Below, one piece after another: positions 43,427 to 51,572 of a stretch of 51,572 nucleotides of DNA. Source of the DNA: Candidatus Krumholzibacteriia bacterium (GTDB lineage Bacteria; Krumholzibacteriota; Krumholzibacteriia; LZORAL124-64-63); contig JANTFX010000009.1 in the NCBI GenBank assembly GCA_024763215.1, forward strand, positions 1-51,572. The letters run 5' to 3'. Each line of letters starts with the position of its first letter. The first letter of the stretch is position 1. The notes beneath the pieces were generated by a model. The model was not told the origin of the DNA, did no database searches, and was given only the letters and a program-made list of their open reading frames with translations. The position numbers and the translations under genes were made by a program.

Positions 43427-44872
43427 ATGGATGCGAAACGGCACTGGCGGGAGGAATGCGGCGTGGTGGGAATCGCCGCGGTGACCGGGGCCGCCGAACT
43501 GGCCAGCCTGGCCCTGCACGCCCTGCAGCACCGGGGTCAGGAAAGCGCGGGGATCACCGTGGCCGACGGCCACCGCCTGCGCACGCACAAGAGGATGGGG
43601 CTGGTGGCCGACATCTTCGACGAATCCGTCACCCGGGACCTGACCGGCGGCTACGCCATCGGGCACGTTCGCTACAGCACCACCGGCTCCAGCAACCTCC
43701 TGAACGCCCAGCCGCTGCAGGTCGCCTCCCACCGGGGCACCGTCAGCCTAGCCCACAACGGCAACCTGGTCAACGCGCCGGAGCTGCGCCGGGACATGGA
43801 ACGCGGCGGGTCCATCTTCGCCACCACGAGCGACACCGAGGTCATCCTGCACATGCTGGCGCGCAGCACCGCCCCCCTGTGGGAGGATGCCCTGGCCGAG
43901 ATCCTGCCCCGCATCCAGGGCGCCTATTCCCTGGTCATGTTGACCCGCGACAAGCTGGTCGCCGTGCGCGATCCCCACGGTTTCCGGCCCCTGTGCCTGG
44001 GGCGGTTCCACGACAGCTACGTCGTCGCCAGCGAGAGCTGCGCCTTCGACATCATCGGGGCGGCCTACCTGCGGGACATCGCACCGGGGGAAATGGTGAT
44101 GCTGGGGGAGGGGGAGCTGGTCAGCCGCCGCATCGGTCCCGAGGCGCCCGAGAAACGCTGCGTGTTCGAGCATGTCTACTTTTCCCGGCCGGACAGCCGC
44201 GTGTTCGGCACCAACGTCGAGCATGCCCGGCGGCGCAGCGGCGAGATCCTGGGGCGCGAAGCGCCGGCGGAAGCGGACCTGGTCTGCGCGGTGCCCGACT
44301 CGAGCAACACCGCCGCCCTTGGTTATGCCCGGGCCACCGGCCTGCCCTTCGAACTGGCCCTGATCCGCAATCATTACGTGGGGCGCACCTTCATCTCGCC
44401 GGCCCAGAAGGTGCGGGACATGTCCGTCCGTATTAAATTCAATCCCGTGGCCGAGGTGCTGAATGGCCGGCGCGTGGTGGTGGTCGATGATTCCATCGTG
44501 CGCGGGACGACCATGCGCAAGCTGGTCAAGCTGATCCGGGCCGCCGGCGCCAGGGAGGTGCATCTGCGCATCGCCTCCCCGCCGGTGACCCATCCTTGTT
44601 TCTACGGCATCGATACTCCGGTGCGCAACGAGCTGATCGCCGCCAGCCACGGCGTGGCCGAGATCGCCACCTATCTGCGGGTCGATTCCCTGGCCTACCT
44701 GTCCCTGCCCGGGCTGCTGGAAGCCACCGGCGAGGGGGACCGTTACTGTGACGCCTGTTTCACGGGCCACTACCCGGTCTCGTTCGCCGAGATGCAGGAC
44801 AAGCTGGTTTTCGACGCCCACGCAGACGGGACGGAGATCAAGGTGCGGCCTCTGAAACCGGACAACCACTAG
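43427..44872 (+). CDS. purF: Amidophosphoribosyltransferase, Fe-S type
   Basis: 481 aa. C11 in EECGVVGI is the glutaminase nucleophile, so a 10-residue propeptide must be removed. HALQHRGQESAGI and HVRYSTTGSS belong to the N-terminal Ntn domain. VVVVDDSIVRGTT is the PRPP loop. C245, C391, C441 and C444 (KRCVF, HPCFYGID, YCDACF) correspond to the [4Fe-4S] ligands of the B. subtilis enzyme, which links stability to oxygen. It catalyses the first committed step of purine synthesis. AGGAG 6 nt before the ATG; 8 bp after the preceding gene. Confidence 0.95.
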   Translation: MDAKRHWREECGVVGIAAVTGAAELASLALHALQHRGQESAGITVADGHRLRTHKRMGLVADIFDESVTRDLTGGYAIGHVRYSTTGSSNLLNAQPLQVASHRGTVSLAHNGNLVNAPELRRDMERGGSIFATTSDTEVILHMLARSTAPLWEDALAEILPRIQGAYSLVMLTRDKLVAVRDPHGFRPLCLGRFHDSYVVASESCAFDIIGAAYLRDIAPGEMVMLGEGELVSRRIGPEAPEKRCVFEHVYFSRPDSRVFGTNVEHARRRSGEILGREAPAEADLVCAVPDSSNTAALGYARATGLPFELALIRNHYVGRTFISPAQKVRDMSVRIKFNPVAEVLNGRRVVVVDDSIVRGTTMRKLVKLIRAAGAREVHLRIASPPVTHPCFYGIDTPVRNELIAASHGVAEIATYLRVDSLAYLSLPGLLEATGEGDRYCDACFTGHYPVSFAEMQDKLVFDAHADGTEIKVRPLKPDNH

Positions 44873-44907
44873 GCTGCGGACCGCCCTCATCCGCACGAGG
44901 TATTTTC

Positions 44908-47646
44908 TTGGCATACGATCCGCAGGCCGCCGCATCCGGGCGGCCGCCGTCTCCTTTCGATGATCCCGGCGTCCTGTCGCGCGTGCTGACCGGCCGCGTG
45001 CTGCCCCTGGTCAGTGCTCCCGGGCGGTACGTGGGCGGTGAGCTGGGGACCGACCGCGAGGGTTTCGACCCGGCCGGCGCGAACATCCTGCTCACCTTCC
45101 CGGACGCCTACGAGGTGGGCATGTCCCACCAGGGGCTGCGCATCCTGTATACCCGCCTGCAGCAGACCGGGAGCGTCTTCTGCGATCTGGCCTTCGCCCC
45201 GTGGCCGGACATGGAGCAGCGCATGCGGTCGGAGGGCCTGCCCCTGTTCGGCCTGGAATCGCGGCGTCCGGCCGGAGCTTTCGACCTGGTCGGGTTCTCC
45301 CTGGGGTACGAGCTGGCCTACACCAACATGTTGACCATGATCGATCTGGCGGGATCCCCCCTGTGGGCGAAGGACCGCGGGCCCGGCGATCCGATCTTCA
45401 TCGCCGGCGGGTCGTGCACCCTGAATCCGGCGGTGGTCGGCCCTTTCCTCGACGTGGTGCTGCTGGGCGACGGCGAGGAGATCCTGTGCGAGGCCGCCGC
45501 ACTGGTGGCCGGGGCCAAGGCCGAAGGAGCGGGTCGGCAGGACATCCTGTCCCGGTTGCGCCACTTGCCGGGCGCCTGGCACCGGGGCGTGGCCGAGCCT
45601 GTGCGGGCCAGGACCATCACCGACCTGAACGCCTACCCGCCGCCCCGTCAGCTGGTCCCGGTGGTCGAGCCCGTCCATGACCGGTTGGCCCTGGAGGTCA
45701 TGCGCGGTTGCGTGCGCGGGTGCCGCTTCTGCCAGGCGGGGATGATCACCCGGCCGGTCCGCGAGCGGGATGCCGGCGAGCTGGTCACGGCCGCCGCCGA
45801 GGGGGTGGCCGCTTCGGGTTACAGCGAGGTTTCGCTGTTGAGCCTGTCGACCGCGGACTACTCGGGACTGGGCGAGGCGGTCATGAGGATACAGGACTCG
45901 CTCCAGGGCACCCACACCAACCTCGTGCTGCCCAGCCTGCGGGTCGATGCGGTGGACGAGGGGCTCTACGACCGTCTGAGCCGGGAACGTCCCAAGAGCT
46001 TCACCTTCGCTCCCGAGGCGGGCAGCCAGCGCCTGCGGGACGTGATCAACAAGAACATCACCGAGCAGCAGATCCTCGACACCGCCCGCGATGCCTTCGC
46101 CGCGGGCGTCAAGAGCATCAAGCTCTACTTCATGATCGGGCTGCCGACCGAGACCAACGAGGACCTGGACGCCCTGGTCGCCCTGGTCGGGCAGGTCGTG
46201 GGGCTGGCGCCGCGGGGCGGCTCCCAGGTGCATGTTTCCATCTCGCCGTTCGCGCCCAAGGCCCACACCCCTTTCCAGTGGGCGGGCCAGATCTCCCGCG
46301 CGGAGATCCAGCGGCGCAACAACTACCTGGCGCGGCCCTTGCGCCGCATGAAGGTCAAGGTGGGCCTGCGCGAACCCGAGGTCTCGTTCCTGGAGGCCCT
46401 GCTGGGCCTGGGGGATGAGGCCCTGGCGCCGGTGGTCGTGGCGGCCTGGCGGGCAGGGTCCCGCTTCGACGGCTGGGACGAGTGGTTCGATTTCGGGCGC
46501 TGGGAAACCGCTCTGGACGCCTGCGGCATCGACCCCGCCGCCTACCTGGAACCGCGGGACCCCGGGCGGCCCCTGCCCTGGGACAGCGTGGACGTGGGGG
46601 TGAAGAAGTCGTTCCTGCAGCGGGACTGGGAACGCGCCCTGCGGGGGCGGACGTTGCCCGATTGCCGGCTCGAGGCGGGCTGTTACGATTGCGGGCCCTG
46701 CGATCAGACCCTGGTGCACCTGTTCTCGCAACCCTCCGGGAAGGCAGCCGGGGCCGCTGGGGGCGGCGACGGGCAGGCCATGGTTCCCGCCCCGGAACCG
46801 GTCTGTGATCCGCGCAACCTGGATCCTTCGGGTCAGGGTGCGGAGCTGAAGAAATGGCGGATCTGGCGTCAGCAGGCGGCAGCCAAGTGCTGGTACCGGT
46901 TGGAATTCGCCAAGACCGGGGATATGGCTTTCCTGGGCCACCTGGATTTCCAGCGGCAGATGCAACTGGCCCTGCGACGTTCCGGCTTGCCTGTTGCCTA
47001 CAGCAAGGGCTATCATCCACATCCCCTGCTCAAGTTCGGCCCCCCTTTGCCGGTGGGCCAGCAGGGGCTAAGAGAGTGCCTGGACCTCGCTTTCACCCAC
47101 GCCTGCCCCGGCTGGCATGAGGCCTTGGGCAGTTGTATGCCCCGGGGGCTGGAGATCCGGCGGCAGATGAAGGTCGGCAGCCAGACCCCCGCGTCCATCG
47201 ACCAGGGGGTGACCCGGTTCGATTTCCGGGTCGTGTTGCCGGCGCCGGTCGACGGCGGGCCCACGGCGGATGCGGTCGCGGGGAAGGTGGCCCGGTTCCT
47301 GGCCGCCGAGGCCTGGCCCTATGTGCGCCGCCGGCCCAAGGGCGATGTGAAGTTCGATATCCGCGCGCTGGTGTTCCAGGGCGCGCTGGAAATGGAAGAT
47401 GAGCCCGCACCGGACGGGGGCGCGTGCCTGCGCTTCGCGTTGCTGCGGGGTGAAACCGGCGCCGTCATGCCGGTGGAAGAATTCCTGGCCGCCGTGCTGG
47501 GTGAGCTGTTGCCGGAGCCCCGGTTGAGCAGGATCACCCGCACGGGCTATTTCGGCCGACACAACGACGGGCGGTGGTTATCGCCCCTTGAGGAAGTAGG
47601 TGAATCCAACCTCCGCACCTGGTTGGGGTGCCATTTCGAGGGCTAG
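44908..47646 (+). CDS. Radical SAM protein fused to DUF2344 (TIGR03960/TIGR03936-like)
   Basis: 912 aa. An N-terminal B12-binding-like domain (about 50-230) precedes a radical SAM core with C268, C272 and C275 in RGCVRGCRFCQAG. FTFAPEAGSQRLRDVINKNI and KLYFMIGLPTET are typical of this group. A linker rich in Gly/Ala follows C-x2-C cysteines (CYDCGPC), then a C-terminal DUF2344 domain starting YRLEFAKTGDMAFLGHLDFQ. The family is widespread beside rng, and its reaction is unknown. TTG start with GAGG 7 nt upstream. It follows purF by 35 bp and may share its transcript. Confidence 0.9.
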   Translation: MAYDPQAAASGRPPSPFDDPGVLSRVLTGRVLPLVSAPGRYVGGELGTDREGFDPAGANILLTFPDAYEVGMSHQGLRILYTRLQQTGSVFCDLAFAPWPDMEQRMRSEGLPLFGLESRRPAGAFDLVGFSLGYELAYTNMLTMIDLAGSPLWAKDRGPGDPIFIAGGSCTLNPAVVGPFLDVVLLGDGEEILCEAAALVAGAKAEGAGRQDILSRLRHLPGAWHRGVAEPVRARTITDLNAYPPPRQLVPVVEPVHDRLALEVMRGCVRGCRFCQAGMITRPVRERDAGELVTAAAEGVAASGYSEVSLLSLSTADYSGLGEAVMRIQDSLQGTHTNLVLPSLRVDAVDEGLYDRLSRERPKSFTFAPEAGSQRLRDVINKNITEQQILDTARDAFAAGVKSIKLYFMIGLPTETNEDLDALVALVGQVVGLAPRGGSQVHVSISPFAPKAHTPFQWAGQISRAEIQRRNNYLARPLRRMKVKVGLREPEVSFLEALLGLGDEALAPVVVAAWRAGSRFDGWDEWFDFGRWETALDACGIDPAAYLEPRDPGRPLPWDSVDVGVKKSFLQRDWERALRGRTLPDCRLEAGCYDCGPCDQTLVHLFSQPSGKAAGAAGGGDGQAMVPAPEPVCDPRNLDPSGQGAELKKWRIWRQQAAAKCWYRLEFAKTGDMAFLGHLDFQRQMQLALRRSGLPVAYSKGYHPHPLLKFGPPLPVGQQGLRECLDLAFTHACPGWHEALGSCMPRGLEIRRQMKVGSQTPASIDQGVTRFDFRVVLPAPVDGGPTADAVAGKVARFLAAEAWPYVRRRPKGDVKFDIRALVFQGALEMEDEPAPDGGACLRFALLRGETGAVMPVEEFLAAVLGELLPEPRLSRITRTGYFGRHNDGRWLSPLEEVGESNLRTWLGCHFEG

Positions 47647-47699
47647 GCCGTTTGGCCGCCTCGAACCGGTGCTCCGCCGGCAGCGGGACGGCATTATTC

Positions 47700-49232
47700 A
47701 TGAAAAAAGAAATCATCATCAACTCGTCACCCCACGAGGTTCGCATCGCCCTGCTGGAGGACGGCGAACTCGTGGAAATGCTCGTCGAGAACGCGGACTC
47801 CAAGCGCATCGTCGGCAATGTTTACCTGGGCAAGGTCAGCTCGGTCAAACCGGGCCTGCAGGCGGCCTTCGTGGATATCGGCATGGAGCGGGCGGGGTTC
47901 CTGCACGCCTCTGACCTGGACCACGACGACACCGAGACCAACGAGGGCGGCGGGGGCCGCGGTCGCCGCCATCGTTTCGTGCCCAACATCCAGGATGTCC
48001 TGAAGGTGGGCGACCCTTTGCTGGTGCAGGTCACCAAGGAGCCCATCAGCACCAAGGGTCCGCGCCTGACCGCCGACATCAGCCTGCCGGGGCGGTACCT
48101 GGTGATGATGCCCAAGGGCCGTCACATCGGGGTCTCCCGCAAGATCGAGGACCGGCAGGAACGCGTCCGCCTCAAGCAGCTGCTGCAGAAGCACCGCTCG
48201 GACGAGGGCGCCTTCATCATCCGCACCGCGGCCACCCACGTCAGCGAGAGCGGCATCAAGCAGGATGTGGAGTACCTCAGCGGGCTGGTGCGCAAGATCA
48301 TGACCGCCAAGGACGAGGTCGTGGCGCCCGCGCTGGTGCACGAGGACGTGGGCATCGTCGTGGGGCTGATCCGGGACATCTTCAAGGAGGACACCGACCG
48401 CCTGGTCATCGACGACAAGGATGATTTCCAGCGCCTGGTGACCTACGTCAAGACCTTCGCGCCCGAGCTCAAGGGGCGCATCCAGCTCTACAAGGGCGAT
48501 CTGCCCATCTTCGACCAGTTCAACATCGAACCGGAGATCCGCAAGACCCTGGACAAGCGCGTGTGGATGAAGAAGGGCGGCTACCTCATCATCGAGCCCA
48601 CCGAGGCCCTGGTGTCCATCGACGTGAACACCGGGCGTTTCACCGGCAAGCGCAACCAGGAGGAGACCATCCTGCAGACCAACCTGCTGGCCGCGCGCGA
48701 GGTCGCCCGGCAGCTGCGGCTGCGGGACGTGGGCGGGATCATCGTCATCGATTTCATCGACATGGAGTCCGAGGGCAACAAGAAACGGGTCTTCAACGAG
48801 CTCAAGCAGCACCTCAAGCGCGACCGGGCCCGGCACAAGGTCTTCCAGGTCAGCGGCCTCGGCCTGGTGGAGATGAGCCGCCAACGCGTCAGGCCCAGCC
48901 TTCTGTCCCAGGTCTCGGATCCCTGCCCCTATTGCCGCGAGACGGGCAAGGTCCTGTCCCTGGAGACCATGAGCAATCGCATCGAGCGCCTGGTCCACCG
49001 CATCGCCATCGTGTTCCACGAGAGGCGCCTGCAGATCCAGGCCAACCCCGTCCTGGCTCTGTACATGCTGGAGGAGCGTCCCGAGCAGTTCCGCGAGCTG
49101 AGCAGGAACTTCGACCTCGAGCTCAACGTCATGGACGATGCGGCCCTGCACGTGGAGGAATTCCGGATCATCTCCCTGAACTCGGGCAAGGACCTGATCG
49201 CCGAGTTCGAGAAGAAGACCCGACGGCGGTAG
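47700..49232 (+). CDS. rng: Ribonuclease G
   Basis: 510 aa. MKKEIIINSSPHEVRIALLE is the usual RNase G start. The S1 domain (VGNVYLGKVSSVKPGLQAAF) has an acidic/basic loop insertion (DDTETNEGGGGRGRRH). The catalytic region includes LVSIDVNTGRFTG and IVIDFIDME with metal-binding aspartates, and the zinc-link cysteines are in DPCPYCRETG. It trims 16S rRNA and degrades mRNA at 5'-monophosphate ends. The ribosome binding site is weak (GGGA). The gene ends 6 bp before the large inverted repeat. Confidence 0.93.
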   Translation: MKKEIIINSSPHEVRIALLEDGELVEMLVENADSKRIVGNVYLGKVSSVKPGLQAAFVDIGMERAGFLHASDLDHDDTETNEGGGGRGRRHRFVPNIQDVLKVGDPLLVQVTKEPISTKGPRLTADISLPGRYLVMMPKGRHIGVSRKIEDRQERVRLKQLLQKHRSDEGAFIIRTAATHVSESGIKQDVEYLSGLVRKIMTAKDEVVAPALVHEDVGIVVGLIRDIFKEDTDRLVIDDKDDFQRLVTYVKTFAPELKGRIQLYKGDLPIFDQFNIEPEIRKTLDKRVWMKKGGYLIIEPTEALVSIDVNTGRFTGKRNQEETILQTNLLAAREVARQLRLRDVGGIIVIDFIDMESEGNKKRVFNELKQHLKRDRARHKVFQVSGLGLVEMSRQRVRPSLLSQVSDPCPYCRETGKVLSLETMSNRIERLVHRIAIVFHERRLQIQANPVLALYMLEERPEQFRELSRNFDLELNVMDDAALHVEEFRIISLNSGKDLIAEFEKKTRRR

Positions 49233-49237
49233 CCGGG

Positions 49238-49319
49238 GATCCTGATAGACAACGAGAACCCCGGATGTCCTCGGCCTGCGGCCTGCGGATTACCGGGGTT
49301 CTCGTTGTCTATCAGGATC
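49238..49319. repeat. Perfect 27-bp inverted repeat between rng and the glycosyltransferase gene
   Basis: Left arm 49238-49264 (begins GATCCTGATAGACAACGAG) and right arm 49293-49319 are exact reverse complements over 27 bp, separated by 28 nt (49265-49292) that contain CCTGCGG twice in tandem. The arms stop abruptly at both sides. The right arm includes the last codons and stop of the glycosyltransferase. It can form a very stable hairpin and could act as a bidirectional terminator without T-run, or be a small mobile inverted-repeat element. Confidence 0.9.
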
Positions 49320-50268
49320 TCGGGGCCGACCGCTTCGGGACTTCGACTCTCAGCTTGTTGACGAGCTGGAGGCGGGCCTTGGCCCACAGATGGCGGGCCA
49401 TGGCCCGGTGATGGTCGCGGCCACGCGGGGCCACGGCGTGCAGCAGGGCCTTCAGACCGAACTCCGCGAACTGGGCCAGGCGGTACAGCCAGACGCGGGA
49501 TTTCCCGTAGTGCTTGGCCACGAAGGCGCGGTAGCTGACCTGGAACTGCCGCACGCTGAAGTCGCTGGCCTTGGCCGCGGCCCCGCCCTCCAGGTGGACG
49601 ACCTCGCATTCCGCGCAATACCACACATCCAGCCCCATTTGCCGCGCGCGGTAACACCAGTCGGTTTCCTCGAAGTACAGAAAGAAACGTTCGTCCAGCA
49701 GGCCGATGCGGTCGAGGGCTTCCCGCGGCATCATCAGGCATGCGCCCACGACGTAATCCACCGGCCGGGACGGCATGGCGCGGGGCGGGGCCACGACGAT
49801 GCGGCGGGCCAGGGGTCCGCGCAGATACAGGCGGCGGGGATCCAGAAAGCCCAGCCAGTGGTCGCGCAGGCGGGGGAAGAAACCCCAGCTGAGGGTCGGG
49901 CGCAGATTCCGGTCGATGAGCCGGGGCCCGGCCGCGGCCAGGTCCTCGTGGCGGCCAACGAACTTCACCAGGCGGACCAGCGAGCCGGGCGGGCACACGG
50001 TGTCCGGGTTCAGCAGCAGGATCGTCTTGCCTGTGGCCTGGGCCAGGGCACGGTTGTTGGCTCCGGCAAAACCCAGGTTCGCCCCCGTCTGGATCAGGCG
50101 GACGTGGGGGAACTCGGCGGTGATCGCCGCCACCGAATCATCGCTGGAATCGTTATCGACCACGAGCACCTCGGTGCCCAGACCCGCGGTAGCCGCCGGC
50201 AGCGAACGCAGGCAGTCGCACACCAGCTCGCGGGTGTTCCAGTTCACGATGATGATGCTCAGGTCCAT
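49312..50268 (-). CDS. Family 2 glycosyltransferase (rhamnosyltransferase/WbbL-like)
   Basis: 318 aa. The GT-A fold starts MDLSIIIVNWNTRELVCDCL, with LVVDNDSSDDSV, GANLGFAGANNRAL and LLLNPDTV (metal site). VVGACLMMPREALDRIGLLD and FFLYFEETDWCYRARQMG are typical of the WbbL-like group, which adds rhamnose or related sugars to O-antigen or other surface glycans. No glycan cluster surrounds it. The end of the gene lies inside the 27-bp inverted repeat, so the C-terminal residues may derive from it. It follows the rhomboid gene by 19 bp. Confidence 0.88.
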   Translation of the reverse strand: MDLSIIIVNWNTRELVCDCLRSLPAATAGLGTEVLVVDNDSSDDSVAAITAEFPHVRLIQTGANLGFAGANNRALAQATGKTILLLNPDTVCPPGSLVRLVKFVGRHEDLAAAGPRLIDRNLRPTLSWGFFPRLRDHWLGFLDPRRLYLRGPLARRIVVAPPRAMPSRPVDYVVGACLMMPREALDRIGLLDERFFLYFEETDWCYRARQMGLDVWYCAECEVVHLEGGAAAKASDFSVRQFQVSYRAFVAKHYGKSRVWLYRLAQFAEFGLKALLHAVAPRGRDHHRAMARHLWAKARLQLVNKLRVEVPKRSAPRS

Positions 50269-50287
50269 GGAGCGGAAACCCCTCCGG

Positions 50288-51121
50288 TCAGCGCCGCCCG
50301 GCCTTGCGCAGGATATCCTGTTCCTTGTCGGTCAGGCTCTGCAGGCCCTTGCGGGAGATCTTGTCGAGGATGCGGTCGATCTCTTCCTGGTCCACGTCCT
50401 GCTGGCCGTGGTCGTGAAAGGAGGGGCGGTCGCCGGGTTTGACCACCCGGATGCGCCGCTTGGCCTGCCAGCGGCGCCAGGCTGAACCCAGGGAGGATAG
50501 GCCCAGGTTCCTGCCGCCCAGGGCGGGGATGGTCCAGCGCAGGAACAGGTAGCCGGTCAGCATGCCGCCGAGGTGGGCGATGTGGGCGACGCCGCCGCCC
50601 CTGGGGGCCGACAGCAGCTCGATCAACCCGAACAGGGCCACCGCGTACTTGGCCTTCATGGGCAGGACCATGAAGATGAGGATGATGGAATCGGGAAAAC
50701 TCAGCCCGTAGGCCAGCAGGATGCCGTAGATGGCAGCCGAGGCGCCCAGCATGGGGATGAACGCGTTGATGCCCGCCAGATTGAAGATCCCGTAGGTCAA
50801 GGCGCCGCCCAGTCCGCAGACGAAGTAGTAGATCAGAAAAGCCCGGCTGCCCCACAGCCGCTCCACCTGGGAACCGAACATCCACAGGCCGAACATGTTG
50901 AACGCGATGTGGGACAGATTGGCGTGCAGGAACATGTAGGTGAAGAAGCGCCAGACCTGCAGGTGCAGGACCGCCTCGGCGGGCATGAAGGCGAACCACG
51001 CGATCATGGCGTTGCCGACCACCGCCTGCAGCAGGAACACGGCCACGTTGGCGATGAGCAGTTGCTTGACCGCGGGTGTCATGGCCCCGCCGAAGCCGAT
51101 GTTGGAGCCGTAGGCGCGCAT
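50288..51121 (-). CDS. Rhomboid family intramembrane serine protease
   Basis: 277 aa. Six membrane helices. The catalytic Ser is S128 in MLGASAAIYG and the His is H183 in HIAHLGGM. FLHANLSHIAFNMFGLW holds the conserved His/Asn of the oxyanion region. The cytoplasmic C-terminus (RILDKISRKGLQSLTDKEQD) is a short helical tail seen in many bacterial rhomboids. It cleaves membrane-spanning substrates; which ones is unknown. The ATG follows GGAAAGG. Probably co-transcribed with the downstream glycosyltransferase. Confidence 0.93.
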   Translation of the reverse strand: MRAYGSNIGFGGAMTPAVKQLLIANVAVFLLQAVVGNAMIAWFAFMPAEAVLHLQVWRFFTYMFLHANLSHIAFNMFGLWMFGSQVERLWGSRAFLIYYFVCGLGGALTYGIFNLAGINAFIPMLGASAAIYGILLAYGLSFPDSIILIFMVLPMKAKYAVALFGLIELLSAPRGGGVAHIAHLGGMLTGYLFLRWTIPALGGRNLGLSSLGSAWRRWQAKRRIRVVKPGDRPSFHDHGQQDVDQEEIDRILDKISRKGLQSLTDKEQDILRKAGRR

Positions 51122-51210
51122 GGGGTGTCCTTTCCGGGGCGTGGGGGATCGCGCAGGGATTCAATCATCCGGGTCAGGGGAAAATAACACCCAAAGCGGG
51201 TGCTCGGCAC

Positions 51211-51263
51211 GGAAAAACACGGGGGGAACCAGTGGGTTCCCCCCGCCCACCCGGAAAACCGGG
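51211..51263 (-). terminator. Intrinsic terminator after the SGNH-hydrolase-like gene
   Basis: On the minus strand a small hairpin (51250-51254 with 51259-51263, loop of four) follows the stop, then a 10-bp perfect stem (51235-51244 with 51221-51230, loop of four), then GTGTTTTTCC. The T-run makes this a convincing terminator for the gene ending at 51268, and it shields the rhomboid operon. Confidence 0.88.
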
Positions 51264-51267
51264 CCGT

Positions 51268-51572
51268 TTAGCGGAAGACGGCGGTCATGCGGGCCGCCGC
51301 TTCCGGGCTCAGGTGCACCTGGTTCCCGGCGACCTTGGTAGCCGAGCCCATGCCGTAGGTGGGATCCCACGACAGCGCACCCACGTCCACCAGAGGCACC
51401 GAGGTGCCCAGGGCGTCGTTCAGCACGGTGATGAACTCGTTGGCCACCACGCCGTAGCCCTTGTTGTTGGGGTGGACCCCGTCCAGGGAGAACAGGGTTG
51501 CGGCGGCCGCGGCCTGGATGTCGCCCTGGAACTGGGGCAGCAACAACATGAAGTTGACGGCGGCGGTGGGAC
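51268..51572 (-). CDS. SGNH/GDSL-type hydrolase-like protein (C-terminal part)
   Basis: The minus frame is open to the right edge, so the gene is truncated at its 5' end; about 100 codons are visible. FSLDGVHPNNKGYGVVANEF matches the block V Asp-x-x-His region of SGNH esterases, which gives the catalytic Asp and His. The Ser-containing N-terminal block lies outside the window. Ends in AARMTAVFR. Probably a secreted or outer-membrane esterase, but most of the protein is missing. Confidence 0.7.
   Translation of the reverse strand, partial: PTAAVNFMLLLPQFQGDIQAAAAATLFSLDGVHPNNKGYGVVANEFITVLNDALGTSVPLVDVGALSWDPTYGMGSATKVAGNQVHLSPEAAARMTAVFR

Overview
The window is a gene-dense chromosomal segment of a GC-rich (visibly well above 60% G+C), Gram-negative, probably uncultured bacterium. 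Gram-negative character follows from an LpxL/HtrB-type acyltransferase, the LPS-heptose epimerase HldD, a Pga-type exopolysaccharide operon with an outer-membrane porin, and another predicted outer-membrane barrel protein. The mix (TIGR03960-like radical SAM protein next to rng, DUF222/HNH gene, iodotyrosine-deiodinase-like flavoprotein, tetrahaem cytochrome, glycine-zipper barrel protein) would fit an FCB-type candidate phylum, but the sequence alone cannot settle the lineage. I see no rRNA, tRNA, CRISPR array, prophage or complete insertion sequence. Most of the window is core metabolism with a few accessory patches.

Layout. 1-104: tail of an unknown gene and its terminator. 130-2062: a crotonase-family gene and a YfcH-like SDR gene, divergent from a double promoter. 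2035-4984 (minus): a three-gene operon for a heterotrimeric FAD/[2Fe-2S] amino- or imino-acid dehydrogenase, divergent from a type I glutamine synthetase and a YjbQ gene (5182-6972). 6934-10991 (minus): a reduced poly-N-acetylglucosamine operon in the order pgaD-C-A-B. 11035-13888: alaS with a structured leader. 13892-15628 (minus): a halotyrosine-dehalogenase-like flavoprotein and a predicted outer-membrane protein. 15762-18039: an LpxL-like acyltransferase convergent with an isocitrate dehydrogenase that carries a four-cysteine insertion. 18199-19603: an HNH endonuclease gene bracketed by 23-bp direct repeats. 19687-28521: a sodium:solute symporter, a two-component system, a NatAB-like ABC exporter and a cyclophilin/HEAT lipoprotein.

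28665-33100 is a tightly coupled operon asd-ecfT-truA-talC-htrA in which every junction is a 4-bp GTGA or ATGA overlap. It runs on into an SDR epimerase, hldD and an Rsm22-like methyltransferase (33145-36420). 37453-44872 is purine biosynthesis: purB, a tetrahaem cytochrome with its own promoter and terminator, then a PurL-PurQ fusion, a small protein resembling two PurS-like units, and an Fe-S type purF. It is followed by a radical SAM/DUF2344 protein and rng (44908-49232). A perfect 27-bp inverted repeat separates rng from a convergent glycosyltransferase/rhomboid pair, and the window ends in a truncated SGNH-hydrolase-like gene.

The most unusual items are the PurS-like protein beside the PurLQ fusion, the zinc-ribbon-like insertion next to the substrate serine of isocitrate dehydrogenase, the 27-bp perfect inverted repeat, the repeat-bracketed HNH gene, the minimal pga operon, and a bacterial protein that keeps the Glu-Tyr-Lys substrate triad of iodotyrosine deiodinase at the exact spacing.
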